From NCBI GenBank assembly GCA_947177675.1, contig CAMWVK010000117.1, positions 1-5,896 of the forward strand: a DNA stretch of 5,896 bases, written 5' to 3'. The DNA is from an uncultured Mucispirillum sp. (GTDB lineage: Bacteria; Chrysiogenota; Deferribacteres; Deferribacterales; Mucispirillaceae). Below the pieces are notes generated by a model. It was given only the letters and a program-made list of their open reading frames with translations, made no database searches and was not told where the DNA came from. Positions 1 through 5,896 of this stretch are shown here, in pieces (the stretch's first letter is position 1; every line of letters begins with the position of its first letter). Position numbers and translations under genes: made by a program.

Positions 1-275
1 ATTTAATTATTGATATAAGACAAAGTGATTTAAGACTATATGAAAATAGAATTCCAACTTTAAGACGCAATAGACAAGGTATATTATATGTATATAAAAA
101 TCAATTTTATACATTAGGTGCTTTAGATGCATTAAGATTACAGGGATTTGATAAAATAAAAAATTTAGAAAATAAAATAACAGGTCTAAAAAAGCAAGAT
201 ATTTTAAAACAGTGTGGTAATGCTATGAGTGTAAATGTTATTGAAAATTTAGCTTTTAATTTGATGAGAATATAA
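1..275 (+). CDS. C5-cytosine DNA methyltransferase, C-terminal part (partial; start outside window)
   Basis: This is the 3' end of a DNA (cytosine-5-)-methyltransferase, the protective partner of a type II restriction system. The frame opens at base 3 and runs 90 codons to TAA at 273-275 with no internal stop. Visible signatures are IPTLRRNRQG (residues 17-26 of the fragment), which resembles motif IX and the end of the target-recognition region; RLQGF (45-49), the usual 'RLxGFP'-type stretch; and CGNAMSVNV (71-79), which is motif X (GNxxxxxV) that completes the AdoMet pocket. The catalytic PC motif and most of the protein lie upstream and cannot be checked. The stop is two bases before the endonuclease start, so the two genes are almost certainly co-transcribed. 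Specificity cannot be read from this fragment; GCGC is inferred from the neighbour. The family call is firm, and intactness is unknown. Confidence 0.9.
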   Translation, partial: LIIDIRQSDLRLYENRIPTLRRNRQGILYVYKNQFYTLGALDALRLQGFDKIKNLENKITGLKKQDILKQCGNAMSVNVIENLAFNLMRI

Positions 276-277
276 AA

Positions 278-1030
278 ATGGATTTAATTGAATTAGGCTC
301 TAAAACTGCAAAAGACGGATTTAGAAATGAATATTTTGTTGTAAATATTTTTAACGATTGGAAAAATAATAAACTTGCTGCAAATTGGCTGCAAGCTATG
401 GGATACAGATTATGTGAAATTGAAGAAGTTAATGCATATAAAATTAAGGGCAGTTTTAAAGCTGATATTCAAGTTGTAATTCTTATTCAAGTAAAACTTC
501 AACAAATACAGGATATACAAAATATACAAGTAAAATTGGTATCAAATTCAAATGGATATAATCAAATAGATAAGCGATGGCTTAAAATGTATAAAGAGTT
601 ATGGGGAATACCAGATGATATATATACTACTTTACAATATTTCACTGGAGAAATGAAACCTAAAATTGATAATCCAAAAGATGCAAGGCGTATGTTTTTT
701 TATGAATTTAATGATTTAGAGCAAAAAAATATTTTAAATTTTTTCCAAGAAAATCAGCCATTAATTGTGAGTGATATTATAAAAGGTAGAGGTAAATTTG
801 CAAGCGAATGGTTTTTGGTGATTTTGAGGGAAAAAGAAAAAAGTAAAGTAAAATGGATATTAAAGCCAATAAATGAAGTCATAAATTTTTACAGTGGTAA
901 TGTAGAATTTAGTCCGCAGGGCAGTTTAAAAATTGGAAAAATAACTATGCAGAGAAAAGGTGGTGATGGAGGAAGAGATACCGCAAAAATGCTCCAATTT
1001 AAAATTAACCCATGCGAATTATTTTATTAG
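278..1030 (+). CDS. Type II restriction endonuclease, HinP1I family (predicted G^CGC)
   Basis: The 250-residue protein closely resembles R.HinP1I (about 247 residues), from memory of that sequence. Shared stretches include the start (MDLIELGSKTAKDGF), NIQVKLVSN (82-90), NQIDKRW, FTGE, a RRMF segment, GRGKFASEW, INEV, and the end (QRKGG, then MLQFKINPCELF). R.HinP1I uses an unusual PD-(D/E)XK site of the form SDX18QXK. Here the equivalent is A62-D63, 20 residues, then Q84-V85-K86, so the metal-binding Asp, Gln and Lys are present. The enzyme should cut unmethylated GCGC (G^CGC) in the cytoplasm. The family length is preserved and there is no frameshift, so it is probably active. The ATG is chosen because it starts at the HinP1I-like N terminus, two bases after the methyltransferase stop. 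No strong Shine-Dalgarno is visible (only GATGAGAA upstream), which suggests translational coupling. No separate promoter or controller protein gene is seen between the two genes. Base composition is lower in G+C than the minus-strand genes. Confidence 0.93.
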   Translation: MDLIELGSKTAKDGFRNEYFVVNIFNDWKNNKLAANWLQAMGYRLCEIEEVNAYKIKGSFKADIQVVILIQVKLQQIQDIQNIQVKLVSNSNGYNQIDKRWLKMYKELWGIPDDIYTTLQYFTGEMKPKIDNPKDARRMFFYEFNDLEQKNILNFFQENQPLIVSDIIKGRGKFASEWFLVILREKEKSKVKWILKPINEVINFYSGNVEFSPQGSLKIGKITMQRKGGDGGRDTAKMLQFKINPCELFY

Positions 1031-1043
1031 CTTTGCAATATAG

Positions 1044-2651
1044 CTATGAATGGTTTATAATCAGCACATCATCATTTTCAATAACAGTATTCCCTCGTGG
1101 TATAATAACAGTATTATTTCTTTGTATCATAACTATCAGCATATTTTCTTCTGCTTTTAATTCAGCAACTTTTTTGCCTATAAGCTCACTTGTATCATCA
1201 ATATGTTTTTCAGATATTTTAACACCTTCTATATTATCACCAGCTTTTGCACAAAGTATTAAAACATCATCATTTTTAAGAACAGTAGAGCCTTTTGGCA
1301 CTATTTTTTTTGAGCCTCTTTGCAGCATAGCAATAATAGTATCAGGCGGCAGAACAATATCTTTTACTGCTTTTTCATTCCAAGGATGTCCTTCAGATAT
1401 AGAGCTTCTAATAAACTTAACAGGCACTTCATCTGAATAGTCAGTAAATGTTTTCATAACATCTTCGCTGTTATCTATCATATTCAACTTTTTAGCAGCA
1501 TAAGGAATAAGTGAACCTTGAAAAAGGATAGAAAAAAGCACTATTAAAAATACAATATTAAGTATATCATTGCCTGCATACTCACTATTTTCAGCAAGTC
1601 CGTTTTTTGCCATTATTGCAAAAACAATAGATGCAGCCCCTCTAAGTCCTGAAAAAGCAACAAGAGACTGCTGGTTAAAACTTGCTTTGAGTGGAGTAAG
1701 CAGTGCAAAAACAGAAATAGGTCTTGCAGCAAATGTTAAAAATAAAGCAATAATTAATGCAGGTAGAACAAACTGTGGAAACTGTGATGGAAATGATAAA
1801 AGTCCAAGCAGGAAAAAAAGCAGCATCTGCATAAGGTCTGTTAAGCCATCAAAGAAATATACAAGTGGTTTTTTATCATTAAATTTAGTGTTGCCAAGCA
1901 CAATACCTACAATATAAGCACTTAAAAAACCATTGCCGCCTATAAAAGCTGGCAGAGAATAAGAAAGCAGTGCAACTGCTACAACAAAAATCATTCTCAT
2001 TCCGCCTGAAGAAAAATTATATTTCTGTATAACTTTTACAGCACCATAAGAGATTAATGCACCTGCCGCAATACCATAAACAACCTGAGCAAAAAGCATA
2101 TATACAAAAGAACCTGCATTAAAATCGCCAGTAATCATGGTTATAAGTATAATAGTAAGCATATAGGCTGCAGGGTCGTTGCTTCCGCTTTCAAGTTCTA
2201 ATAATGGGGCTGTGCCTTCTTTTAAGTTAAGCTTTTTTGAGCGAAGTATGGAAAAGACTGATGCAGCATCTGTTGAGCTGATTACTGCTCCTAAAAGAAA
2301 ACTTATAAGCATAGACATACCTATTACAAAATAGCAGAAAATACCAATAAGAGCAGCAGTCAGCAATACACCAAAAGTGGAAAGCATAGCAGCTTTTACA
2401 ACAACAGGTTTGGCAGTTGCCCATTTTGTGCCAAAGCCGCCATAAAATATAATAAAGATAAGAGCGATTGTTGCAATCTGCTCCATAATAACATAATTAT
2501 CAAAAGGGATTTTAAAAATACCATCAGAGCCAAAAAGCATACCTAGTATTATAAATGCAAGCAGCATAGGCATACCAAGCCTGCTGGATACTTTTGTAAG
2601 CATAATACATAGTATTAAAACAAATGATAAAATTAAAAGTGTTGAAGTCAT
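1044..2651 (-). CDS. CPA1-family K+(Na+)/H+ antiporter with two C-terminal RCK_C domains (NhaP2/CvrA-like)
   Basis: This 535-residue inner-membrane cation/proton antiporter is similar to NhaP2/CvrA (potassium/proton antiporter). Residues 1-390 are a run of hydrophobic segments, roughly 12 membrane spans. Family signatures are SSTDAASVFSIL (125-136), ESGSNDP (154-160, with the N158-D159 pair expected to bind the cation and proton) and SGLRGAASIVFA (334-345, with conserved R337). The cytoplasmic tail carries two RCK_C (TrkA_C)-like repeats, about 411-468 and 476-535, each ending in a similar pattern (KIVPKGSTVLKNDDVLIL and VIIPRGNTVIENDDVLII). NhaP2 of gammaproteobacteria instead carries one TrkA_C followed by a CorC_HlyC domain. 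RCK_C domains regulate transport by binding small ligands (c-di-AMP in some families); the ligand here is unknown. A weak TTAGGT lies before the ATG. It is the last gene of the four-gene unit, 13 bp after the acetyltransferase stop. K+ versus Na+ preference cannot be told from sequence. Confidence 0.93.
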   Translation of the reverse strand: MTSTLLILSFVLILCIMLTKVSSRLGMPMLLAFIILGMLFGSDGIFKIPFDNYVIMEQIATIALIFIIFYGGFGTKWATAKPVVVKAAMLSTFGVLLTAALIGIFCYFVIGMSMLISFLLGAVISSTDAASVFSILRSKKLNLKEGTAPLLELESGSNDPAAYMLTIILITMITGDFNAGSFVYMLFAQVVYGIAAGALISYGAVKVIQKYNFSSGGMRMIFVVAVALLSYSLPAFIGGNGFLSAYIVGIVLGNTKFNDKKPLVYFFDGLTDLMQMLLFFLLGLLSFPSQFPQFVLPALIIALFLTFAARPISVFALLTPLKASFNQQSLVAFSGLRGAASIVFAIMAKNGLAENSEYAGNDILNIVFLIVLFSILFQGSLIPYAAKKLNMIDNSEDVMKTFTDYSDEVPVKFIRSSISEGHPWNEKAVKDIVLPPDTIIAMLQRGSKKIVPKGSTVLKNDDVLILCAKAGDNIEGVKISEKHIDDTSELIGKKVAELKAEENMLIVMIQRNNTVIIPRGNTVIENDDVLIINHS

Positions 2652-2664
2652 AATATACCTAATT

Positions 2665-3111
2665 TTATAGATTTTTAATAAGTCTTATCATATCTTTTAA
2701 AATAATTCCATTATCAATAACTGGAAATTCATAATTTTCTACAAAAAAATTTTTTATAGTCTTATGATATTTATAGCCCTGCTTTTCATAATATTTTACA
2801 AGTGGTTCTGCTGTACCTAATTCCATATATTTAAAACTATGAAGTCGTGCCTGATTTTCTGCCATAGAAATAAGTAATTTGCCAATAGACTTGTTTTGGT
2901 ATTTTTCTAAAACTGCTAGATTAATTATTTCAGCAGTAATATTATTATGAAAGATTAAAAGACAAACTCCTGCAGGCTCTATATCATAAAAAGCACCAAA
3001 TAATATTCCGCAGGATAAATATTTATCAACTAATTTTCTAGAGGGGTCTGCATCAAGCAGCAGATGATAAGGTGCTTCAAGTTCCTGCGGATATTGTTTA
3101 ATTATAAGCAT
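2665..3111 (-). CDS. GNAT family N-acetyltransferase (YvbK-like)
   Basis: This 148-residue protein has the GNAT fold and transfers acetyl from acetyl-CoA to an amine; the substrate is unknown. The acetyl-CoA loop is seen at YQNKSIGKLL (71-80), preceded by the beta4 strand EIINLAVL (61-68). This is the Q/R-x-x-G-x-G/A motif with serine at the first glycine position. The later segment AEPLVKYYEKQGY (101-113) is the usual 'A..fYek.GF' helix-strand. The N-terminal LLLDADPS (17-24) and the C-terminal FFVENYEFPVIDNGI followed by KDMIRL resemble the YvbK-like subgroup of Firmicutes, by recollection. No signal peptide or membrane segment is present, so it should be cytoplasmic. Its ATG overlaps the NYN gene stop by one base (TAATG), giving strong translational coupling. 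The only ribosome-site-like sequence is AGATGA just upstream. The role in the unit is unclear: it could modify a neighbour's product or detoxify a small amine. Confidence 0.85.
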   Translation of the reverse strand: MLIIKQYPQELEAPYHLLLDADPSRKLVDKYLSCGILFGAFYDIEPAGVCLLIFHNNITAEIINLAVLEKYQNKSIGKLLISMAENQARLHSFKYMELGTAEPLVKYYEKQGYKYHKTIKNFFVENYEFPVIDNGIILKDMIRLIKNL

Positions 3112-3917
3112 TATTCATCTAAAAATTGTTTTTTCATTCTTTTATCTTTAATATAAATCTGCTTAATATTTGGTGCTCTTTCATCTTTTCTCTCATCTAT
3201 CTCAAAAAGCTGTATAGATTTCACCAAATCTTTAAGCTTTGCATACCCATAGTTACGAGCATCAAACTCTGGTGACTGTTTAGTAATATGCTGACCAACT
3301 TCACCTAAAAATGCCCAGCCGTTTTCATCCATTGATGCAATAACAGCAGAACGAAGCAGGTTTACAAGGCGGGTATCCATTTTAAGTTCATTTGTAGTTT
3401 TTCTTTTTACCTGCTGCCCTTTTACATTTTTATCATTATTTTCATTGTCTGCTTCGTCATCTAATTCCTGCAGAATTTCAGTGTAAATAAATTTATCGCA
3501 TGCACTTATAAAGGGCTGTGGTGTTTTCTGTTCCCCAAATCCATAAACATTTAAACCCCCTTCTCTTATGCGTGAAGCAAGGCATGTAAAGTCACTGTCA
3601 CTTGATACTATGCAAAAGCCATCAAATTTACCGCTGTATAGTAAATCCATAGCATCAATAATCATGGCACTATCTGTTGAATTTTTACCTTTTGTATAGC
3701 CAAACTGCTGCACTGGCTGCAGTGCATGTTCTAAAAGAATATCTTTCCAGCCTTTTAGATTAGGGCTTGTCCAGTCGCCGTATATTCTTTTAACATGGGC
3801 AGTGCCATATTTTGCAATCTCTGCCATAAGTCCATATATTATGCTGGGAGATGCATTATCTGCATCTATTAAAACTACTAATTTTTGCTGTGAATTATTA
3901 ATATCTTTTGTCATCAT
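3111..3917 (-). CDS. NYN domain (LabA-like PIN) protein with C-terminal OST-HTH/LOTUS-like domain
   Basis: This 268-residue protein belongs to the COG1432/LabA-like group. Residues 11-150 form an NYN domain, a PIN-like nuclease fold. It shows VVLIDADNAS (14-23, acidic residues D18 and D20), NSTDSAMIIDAMDLL (79-93, with D82) and IVSSDSDFTCLASRIREGG (103-121, with D107 and D109). These acidic residues match the metal-binding positions of NYN/PIN ribonucleases, so an active RNase is plausible. A linker rich in D, E, N and K (about 150-178) leads to a C-terminal domain (about 181-257) that fits OST-HTH/LOTUS. That domain is thought to bind RNA, including G-quadruplex RNA in some studied cases. 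This is the usual bacterial NYN-OST-HTH layout. The start overlaps the DUF294 gene stop by 4 bp (ATGA); a second ATG immediately follows and could be used instead. The RNA target is unknown. Domain assignment is firm for NYN and good for OST-HTH. Confidence 0.9.
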   Translation of the reverse strand: MMTKDINNSQQKLVVLIDADNASPSIIYGLMAEIAKYGTAHVKRIYGDWTSPNLKGWKDILLEHALQPVQQFGYTKGKNSTDSAMIIDAMDLLYSGKFDGFCIVSSDSDFTCLASRIREGGLNVYGFGEQKTPQPFISACDKFIYTEILQELDDEADNENNDKNVKGQQVKRKTTNELKMDTRLVNLLRSAVIASMDENGWAFLGEVGQHITKQSPEFDARNYGYAKLKDLVKSIQLFEIDERKDERAPNIKQIYIKDKRMKKQFLDE

Positions 3918-5803
3918 ATTTCATTTAAAAATTTAACACCATAGCTTGTATATATTGTTGCAAACTGCAGTGCTCTTTTTAGTTTCTCCTGATAAAATAG
4001 TGATAATGATGCAGGTGAAATATAACTTGTTACTTTCTGGTTATTTATTGACTGGTTGACCTGCTCATTTATTAAAGTTTCTGTAATAGTATCAAAAGCA
4101 ATAATTGCTTGAGTTGCAAGCTCCTCTGATATGATTTTTTTTCTTTCTAGATATTCTATGCGTTCTATTGTGCTCATATCTGTAATACCTGCATATATTG
4201 CTAAAAGTCTTGTAATATTAACTATATATGAAAGCACCTGTGTTTTTAAGTTAAACATTCCCTCATATTCACCATCTTTTTCCACAATAAAACTGCCAAA
4301 CTGGGAAACAGGTATTTTAATTGCAGGATACTGCTTAACTAATGCTGAAAGAATAGCAGGTCTGTCTGCTGCTTTTTTTAATACATAGTTTCTAATAGAC
4401 CAGGCAAGTTTAATATCTCCTTCAAGAGCAGCAATATCAATCATCATTGCAAAAGCATATTTTTTATCTGACTTATTGCCTTTTGATGACCAGCTGTCTA
4501 TTTCTTCTATCCATTTAGAATATTTATGCACCATATTAACAGTCATAACATCATCATTACTGTTATGTGGATAATATCCTATATTTACAAGGTTTTCATG
4601 GTATTTTGCTGCAAATTCTATAAACATTTTTTCTGCCCAAACTGGTACATCATCTGCTAAAATAAAAGCATTATTTATCTGTGGACGCAAATCCATTTCA
4701 CGCCTTGCTCCTGCTCCTAAAAGCAGAGAGCAGTATGAATAATCAGTTAATTTAAAGTTTTTATCAGCTTTAAAAGCATCACTTGTAAGCTGGAATGCTT
4801 TTCTATGTATTGCTCTGTGTATAGAAGATAATGCAGTTAATTCTTCCCTTGATACTCTTGATGATGTAGCAAGAGTTTTTGCTACCTTGTATATTTGGGA
4901 AAAAACTATTTTTAGTTCTTCAATATTAGTCATATTATCAATATGGGCAGAGTAAAGGTGCGAATTTTCAAAAAGCATTGTGGCAATGTTATGAATAGAA
5001 ATAATACCTGCAGGTTTTGAATTCTGCATAACTACACCATGGGTTTTGCCTGATATTTGAAGTTCATTCAAAGCTTCTACAATAGGAAATTCAGGTGGGA
5101 ATATTACAGGCTCTAAATCCATATAGTTTTCCACATCCTGCTTATTAATATTATTTTCTAAATCTACTAAAAATCTCTTTGTAAGGTCAGTTGATGTAAC
5201 AAGACCTTTTACTATCTGTTTTCTGTTTACAACTAAAAGGCTGCTTATTTTATGCTCTTTCATAATGTTTGCAGCTTCTACAACAGATGCACCTGTTTGT
5301 ATAGTAATCACAGGGGAGCTCATAACACCTGATACCGTCTGGTAAATAGACTGCATTAAAAAAGTATTTGATGAATTTTCAAGTTGAATAAGCCTTACTT
5401 GAATATCTTTAATCAGCTTTGTTCTAAAATCATCAGAAAGCTCCATAAGCCTGTATATACAAAGCTCATGAACAAATAACAAGTCGCAGTCTGACTGGGC
5501 AGCAGCATTCATTGTATACATTGTTTTACCCAAAAATGTAGAAAGCCCAACAGGGCAGTTGTAGCATAATACATTTACAGGTAAACTTGGGTTAGAAAGA
5601 GTTATTTCACCATTAAGCAGAAAATATATACCTCTATGATACCGTTCTCCTTTTCTAAATACCAGCTCTTCAGTTAAAATATGTATTTCTTCAAATCTTG
5701 TAATAGCTGCTTTAATATCTTCACTGGCAAGATTTTCAAACAAATGTTGTTTTTTCAGCTTTTCAATAATAGCATCTGACAGTGTCATTGATTCTTCAAT
5801 CAT
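3914..5803 (-). CDS. cNMP-like / tandem CBS / DUF294 nucleotidyltransferase-like signalling protein, probably catalytically degenerate
   Basis: This 629-residue soluble protein has four parts in the order seen in DUF294 signalling proteins. (1) A cNMP-binding-like beta-roll, about 20-140, starting at LFENLASEDI. (2) Two CBS domains, about 157-215 (VMSSPVITIQ and GLVTSTDL at 200-207) and 225-280 (YMDLEPVIFPPE and GIISIHNI). (3) A GlnD-like putative nucleotidyltransferase domain (DUF294), about 295-440. (4) DUF294_C, about 475-625 (LKTQVLSYIVNITRLLAIYAG, then a TIERIEYL stretch). CBS pairs usually sense adenine nucleotides. In part 3 the family motif G-S-E-G-R-x-E and D-Q-D-N-A reads G363-A-G-A-R-R-E369 and Q375-I-N-N-A379, so the metal-binding D-x-D is Q-x-N. 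The cNMP phosphate-binding loop is also atypical. The protein is therefore more likely a regulator or scaffold than an active transferase. The start is supported by AGGTGAAG ending 1 base upstream; the G-G core is about 6 bases from ATG. It is the first gene of the unit. Confidence 0.9.
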   Translation of the reverse strand: MIEESMTLSDAIIEKLKKQHLFENLASEDIKAAITRFEEIHILTEELVFRKGERYHRGIYFLLNGEITLSNPSLPVNVLCYNCPVGLSTFLGKTMYTMNAAAQSDCDLLFVHELCIYRLMELSDDFRTKLIKDIQVRLIQLENSSNTFLMQSIYQTVSGVMSSPVITIQTGASVVEAANIMKEHKISSLLVVNRKQIVKGLVTSTDLTKRFLVDLENNINKQDVENYMDLEPVIFPPEFPIVEALNELQISGKTHGVVMQNSKPAGIISIHNIATMLFENSHLYSAHIDNMTNIEELKIVFSQIYKVAKTLATSSRVSREELTALSSIHRAIHRKAFQLTSDAFKADKNFKLTDYSYCSLLLGAGARREMDLRPQINNAFILADDVPVWAEKMFIEFAAKYHENLVNIGYYPHNSNDDVMTVNMVHKYSKWIEEIDSWSSKGNKSDKKYAFAMMIDIAALEGDIKLAWSIRNYVLKKAADRPAILSALVKQYPAIKIPVSQFGSFIVEKDGEYEGMFNLKTQVLSYIVNITRLLAIYAGITDMSTIERIEYLERKKIISEELATQAIIAFDTITETLINEQVNQSINNQKVTSYISPASLSLFYQEKLKRALQFATIYTSYGVKFLNEI

Positions 5804-5804
5804 A

Positions 5805-5812
5805 CTTCACCT
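5805..5812 (-). promoter_or_regulatory. Ribosome binding site of the DUF294 gene
   Basis: On the minus strand AGGTGAAG precedes ATG by one base. It pairs with the GGAGGTGA part of the anti-Shine-Dalgarno complement, which puts the GG core about 6 bases from the start. This is the best Shine-Dalgarno in the window, and it favours M1 over the internal ATG at codon 6. Confidence 0.7.
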
Positions 5813-5837
5813 ACTGCAAATAAAATACAGTTTATAC

Positions 5838-5846
5838 ACTATAACA
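5838..5846 (-). promoter_or_regulatory. Candidate extended -10 promoter element of the four-gene unit
   Basis: The minus strand reads TGTTATAGT, a TGn extension followed by TATAGT, one mismatch from TATAAT. Transcription would begin near 5831, leaving a leader of about 28 bases that contains the ribosome site. No convincing -35 hexamer sits 16-18 bp upstream, which an extended -10 can tolerate. AT-rich DNA makes chance matches common, so confidence is low. Confidence 0.35.
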
Positions 5847-5877
5847 TATAAAATAATAACATAGTTATATTTATAAC
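5841..5877 (-). repeat. Cluster of GTTAT/ATAAC boxes, possible operator
   Basis: Four copies of the pentamer ATAAC or its complement GTTAT occur in 37 bp: 5841-5845, 5856-5860, 5864-5868 and 5873-5877. Two combine into a perfect 14-bp palindrome GTTATATTTATAAC (5864-5877). Another pair forms ATAACATAGTTAT (5856-5868). The 8-mer ATAACATA is directly repeated at 5841-5848 and 5856-5863, 15 bp apart (about 1.5 helical turns). The promoter-proximal copy overlaps the candidate -10, so a bound repressor could block it. The symmetry is seen directly; regulation is inference. Confidence 0.3.
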
Positions 5878-5896
5878 CAACATTTATGTAGTAAAC

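Noticed and set aside
1028..1046. Possible terminator hairpin TAGCT...AGCTA between the convergent genes.
   Set aside because: The stem is only 5 bp with a 9-base loop and no T-run follows in either direction; too weak to call.
1012..1440. Plus-strand open frame of 142 codons opposite the end of the antiporter gene.
   Set aside because: It is antisense to a well-recognised gene, shows no domain and starts inside the endonuclease end; a shadow frame.
1570..1917. Plus-strand open frame of 115 codons inside the antiporter gene.
   Set aside because: Antisense to conserved membrane segments of the antiporter and no protein-family signature.
2227..2424. Minus-strand open frame of 65 codons, cysteine- and aromatic-rich.
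   Set aside because: Out-of-frame reading of the antiporter coding strand; the odd composition comes from shifted hydrophobic codons.
4131..4388. Plus-strand open frame of 85 codons opposite the DUF294_C region.
   Set aside because: Antisense to a conserved domain and no ribosome site or family signature.
5786..5788. Alternative start of the DUF294 protein at the internal ATG (codon 6).
   Set aside because: The upstream ATG has a much better Shine-Dalgarno (AGGTGAAG), while only GAAGAA precedes the internal one.
5864..5883. Other TATAAA/TATAAC hexamers upstream of the DUF294 gene as -10 boxes.
   Set aside because: None has a -35-like hexamer at suitable spacing; in this AT-rich stretch such matches are expected by chance.

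Overview
The window is AT-rich bacterial DNA, fully packed with genes. It falls into two blocks that converge near position 1030-1044.

The left block (1-1030, plus strand) is a type II restriction-modification system. It starts with the last 90 codons of a C5-cytosine DNA methyltransferase whose beginning lies outside the window. Two bases later comes an apparently intact 250-residue endonuclease that I recognise as a homologue of R.HinP1I, which cuts G^CGC. The methyltransferase end has a clear motif X, so the pair is best read as a GCGC-specific system. This block looks more AT-rich than the rest. Restriction-modification systems are often acquired horizontally, so it may be a transferred cassette. 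I found no GCGC in the window on reading it.

The right block (5803 down to 1044, minus strand) is a tight four-gene unit. In transcription order it encodes: (1) a 629-residue cNMP-like/CBS/DUF294 protein whose nucleotidyltransferase and cyclic-nucleotide signatures look degenerate; (2) a 268-residue NYN (LabA-like PIN) protein with a C-terminal OST-HTH/LOTUS-like domain; (3) a 148-residue GNAT acetyltransferase; (4) a 535-residue CPA1-type K+(Na+)/H+ antiporter with two tandem RCK_C (TrkA_C) domains. The first two junctions overlap by 4 bp and 1 bp, and the third gap is 13 bp, so one mRNA is likely. The only sizeable non-coding stretch is the 93 bp in front of the first gene. It holds a good ribosome binding site, a candidate extended -10 element and a cluster of GTTAT/ATAAC boxes.

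The organism is probably a low-GC Gram-negative bacterium. The gene types and composition would suit Deferribacterota such as Mucispirillum, or a similar gut or anaerobic lineage, but this is a weak inference. The minus-strand unit pairs a putative sensor (CBS domains) with a transporter gated by RCK_C domains, which suggests ion or nucleotide homeostasis. A functional link with the NYN and GNAT proteins is inferred only from gene order. There are no RNA genes, CRISPR arrays, insertion sequences or tRNAs that I can support.
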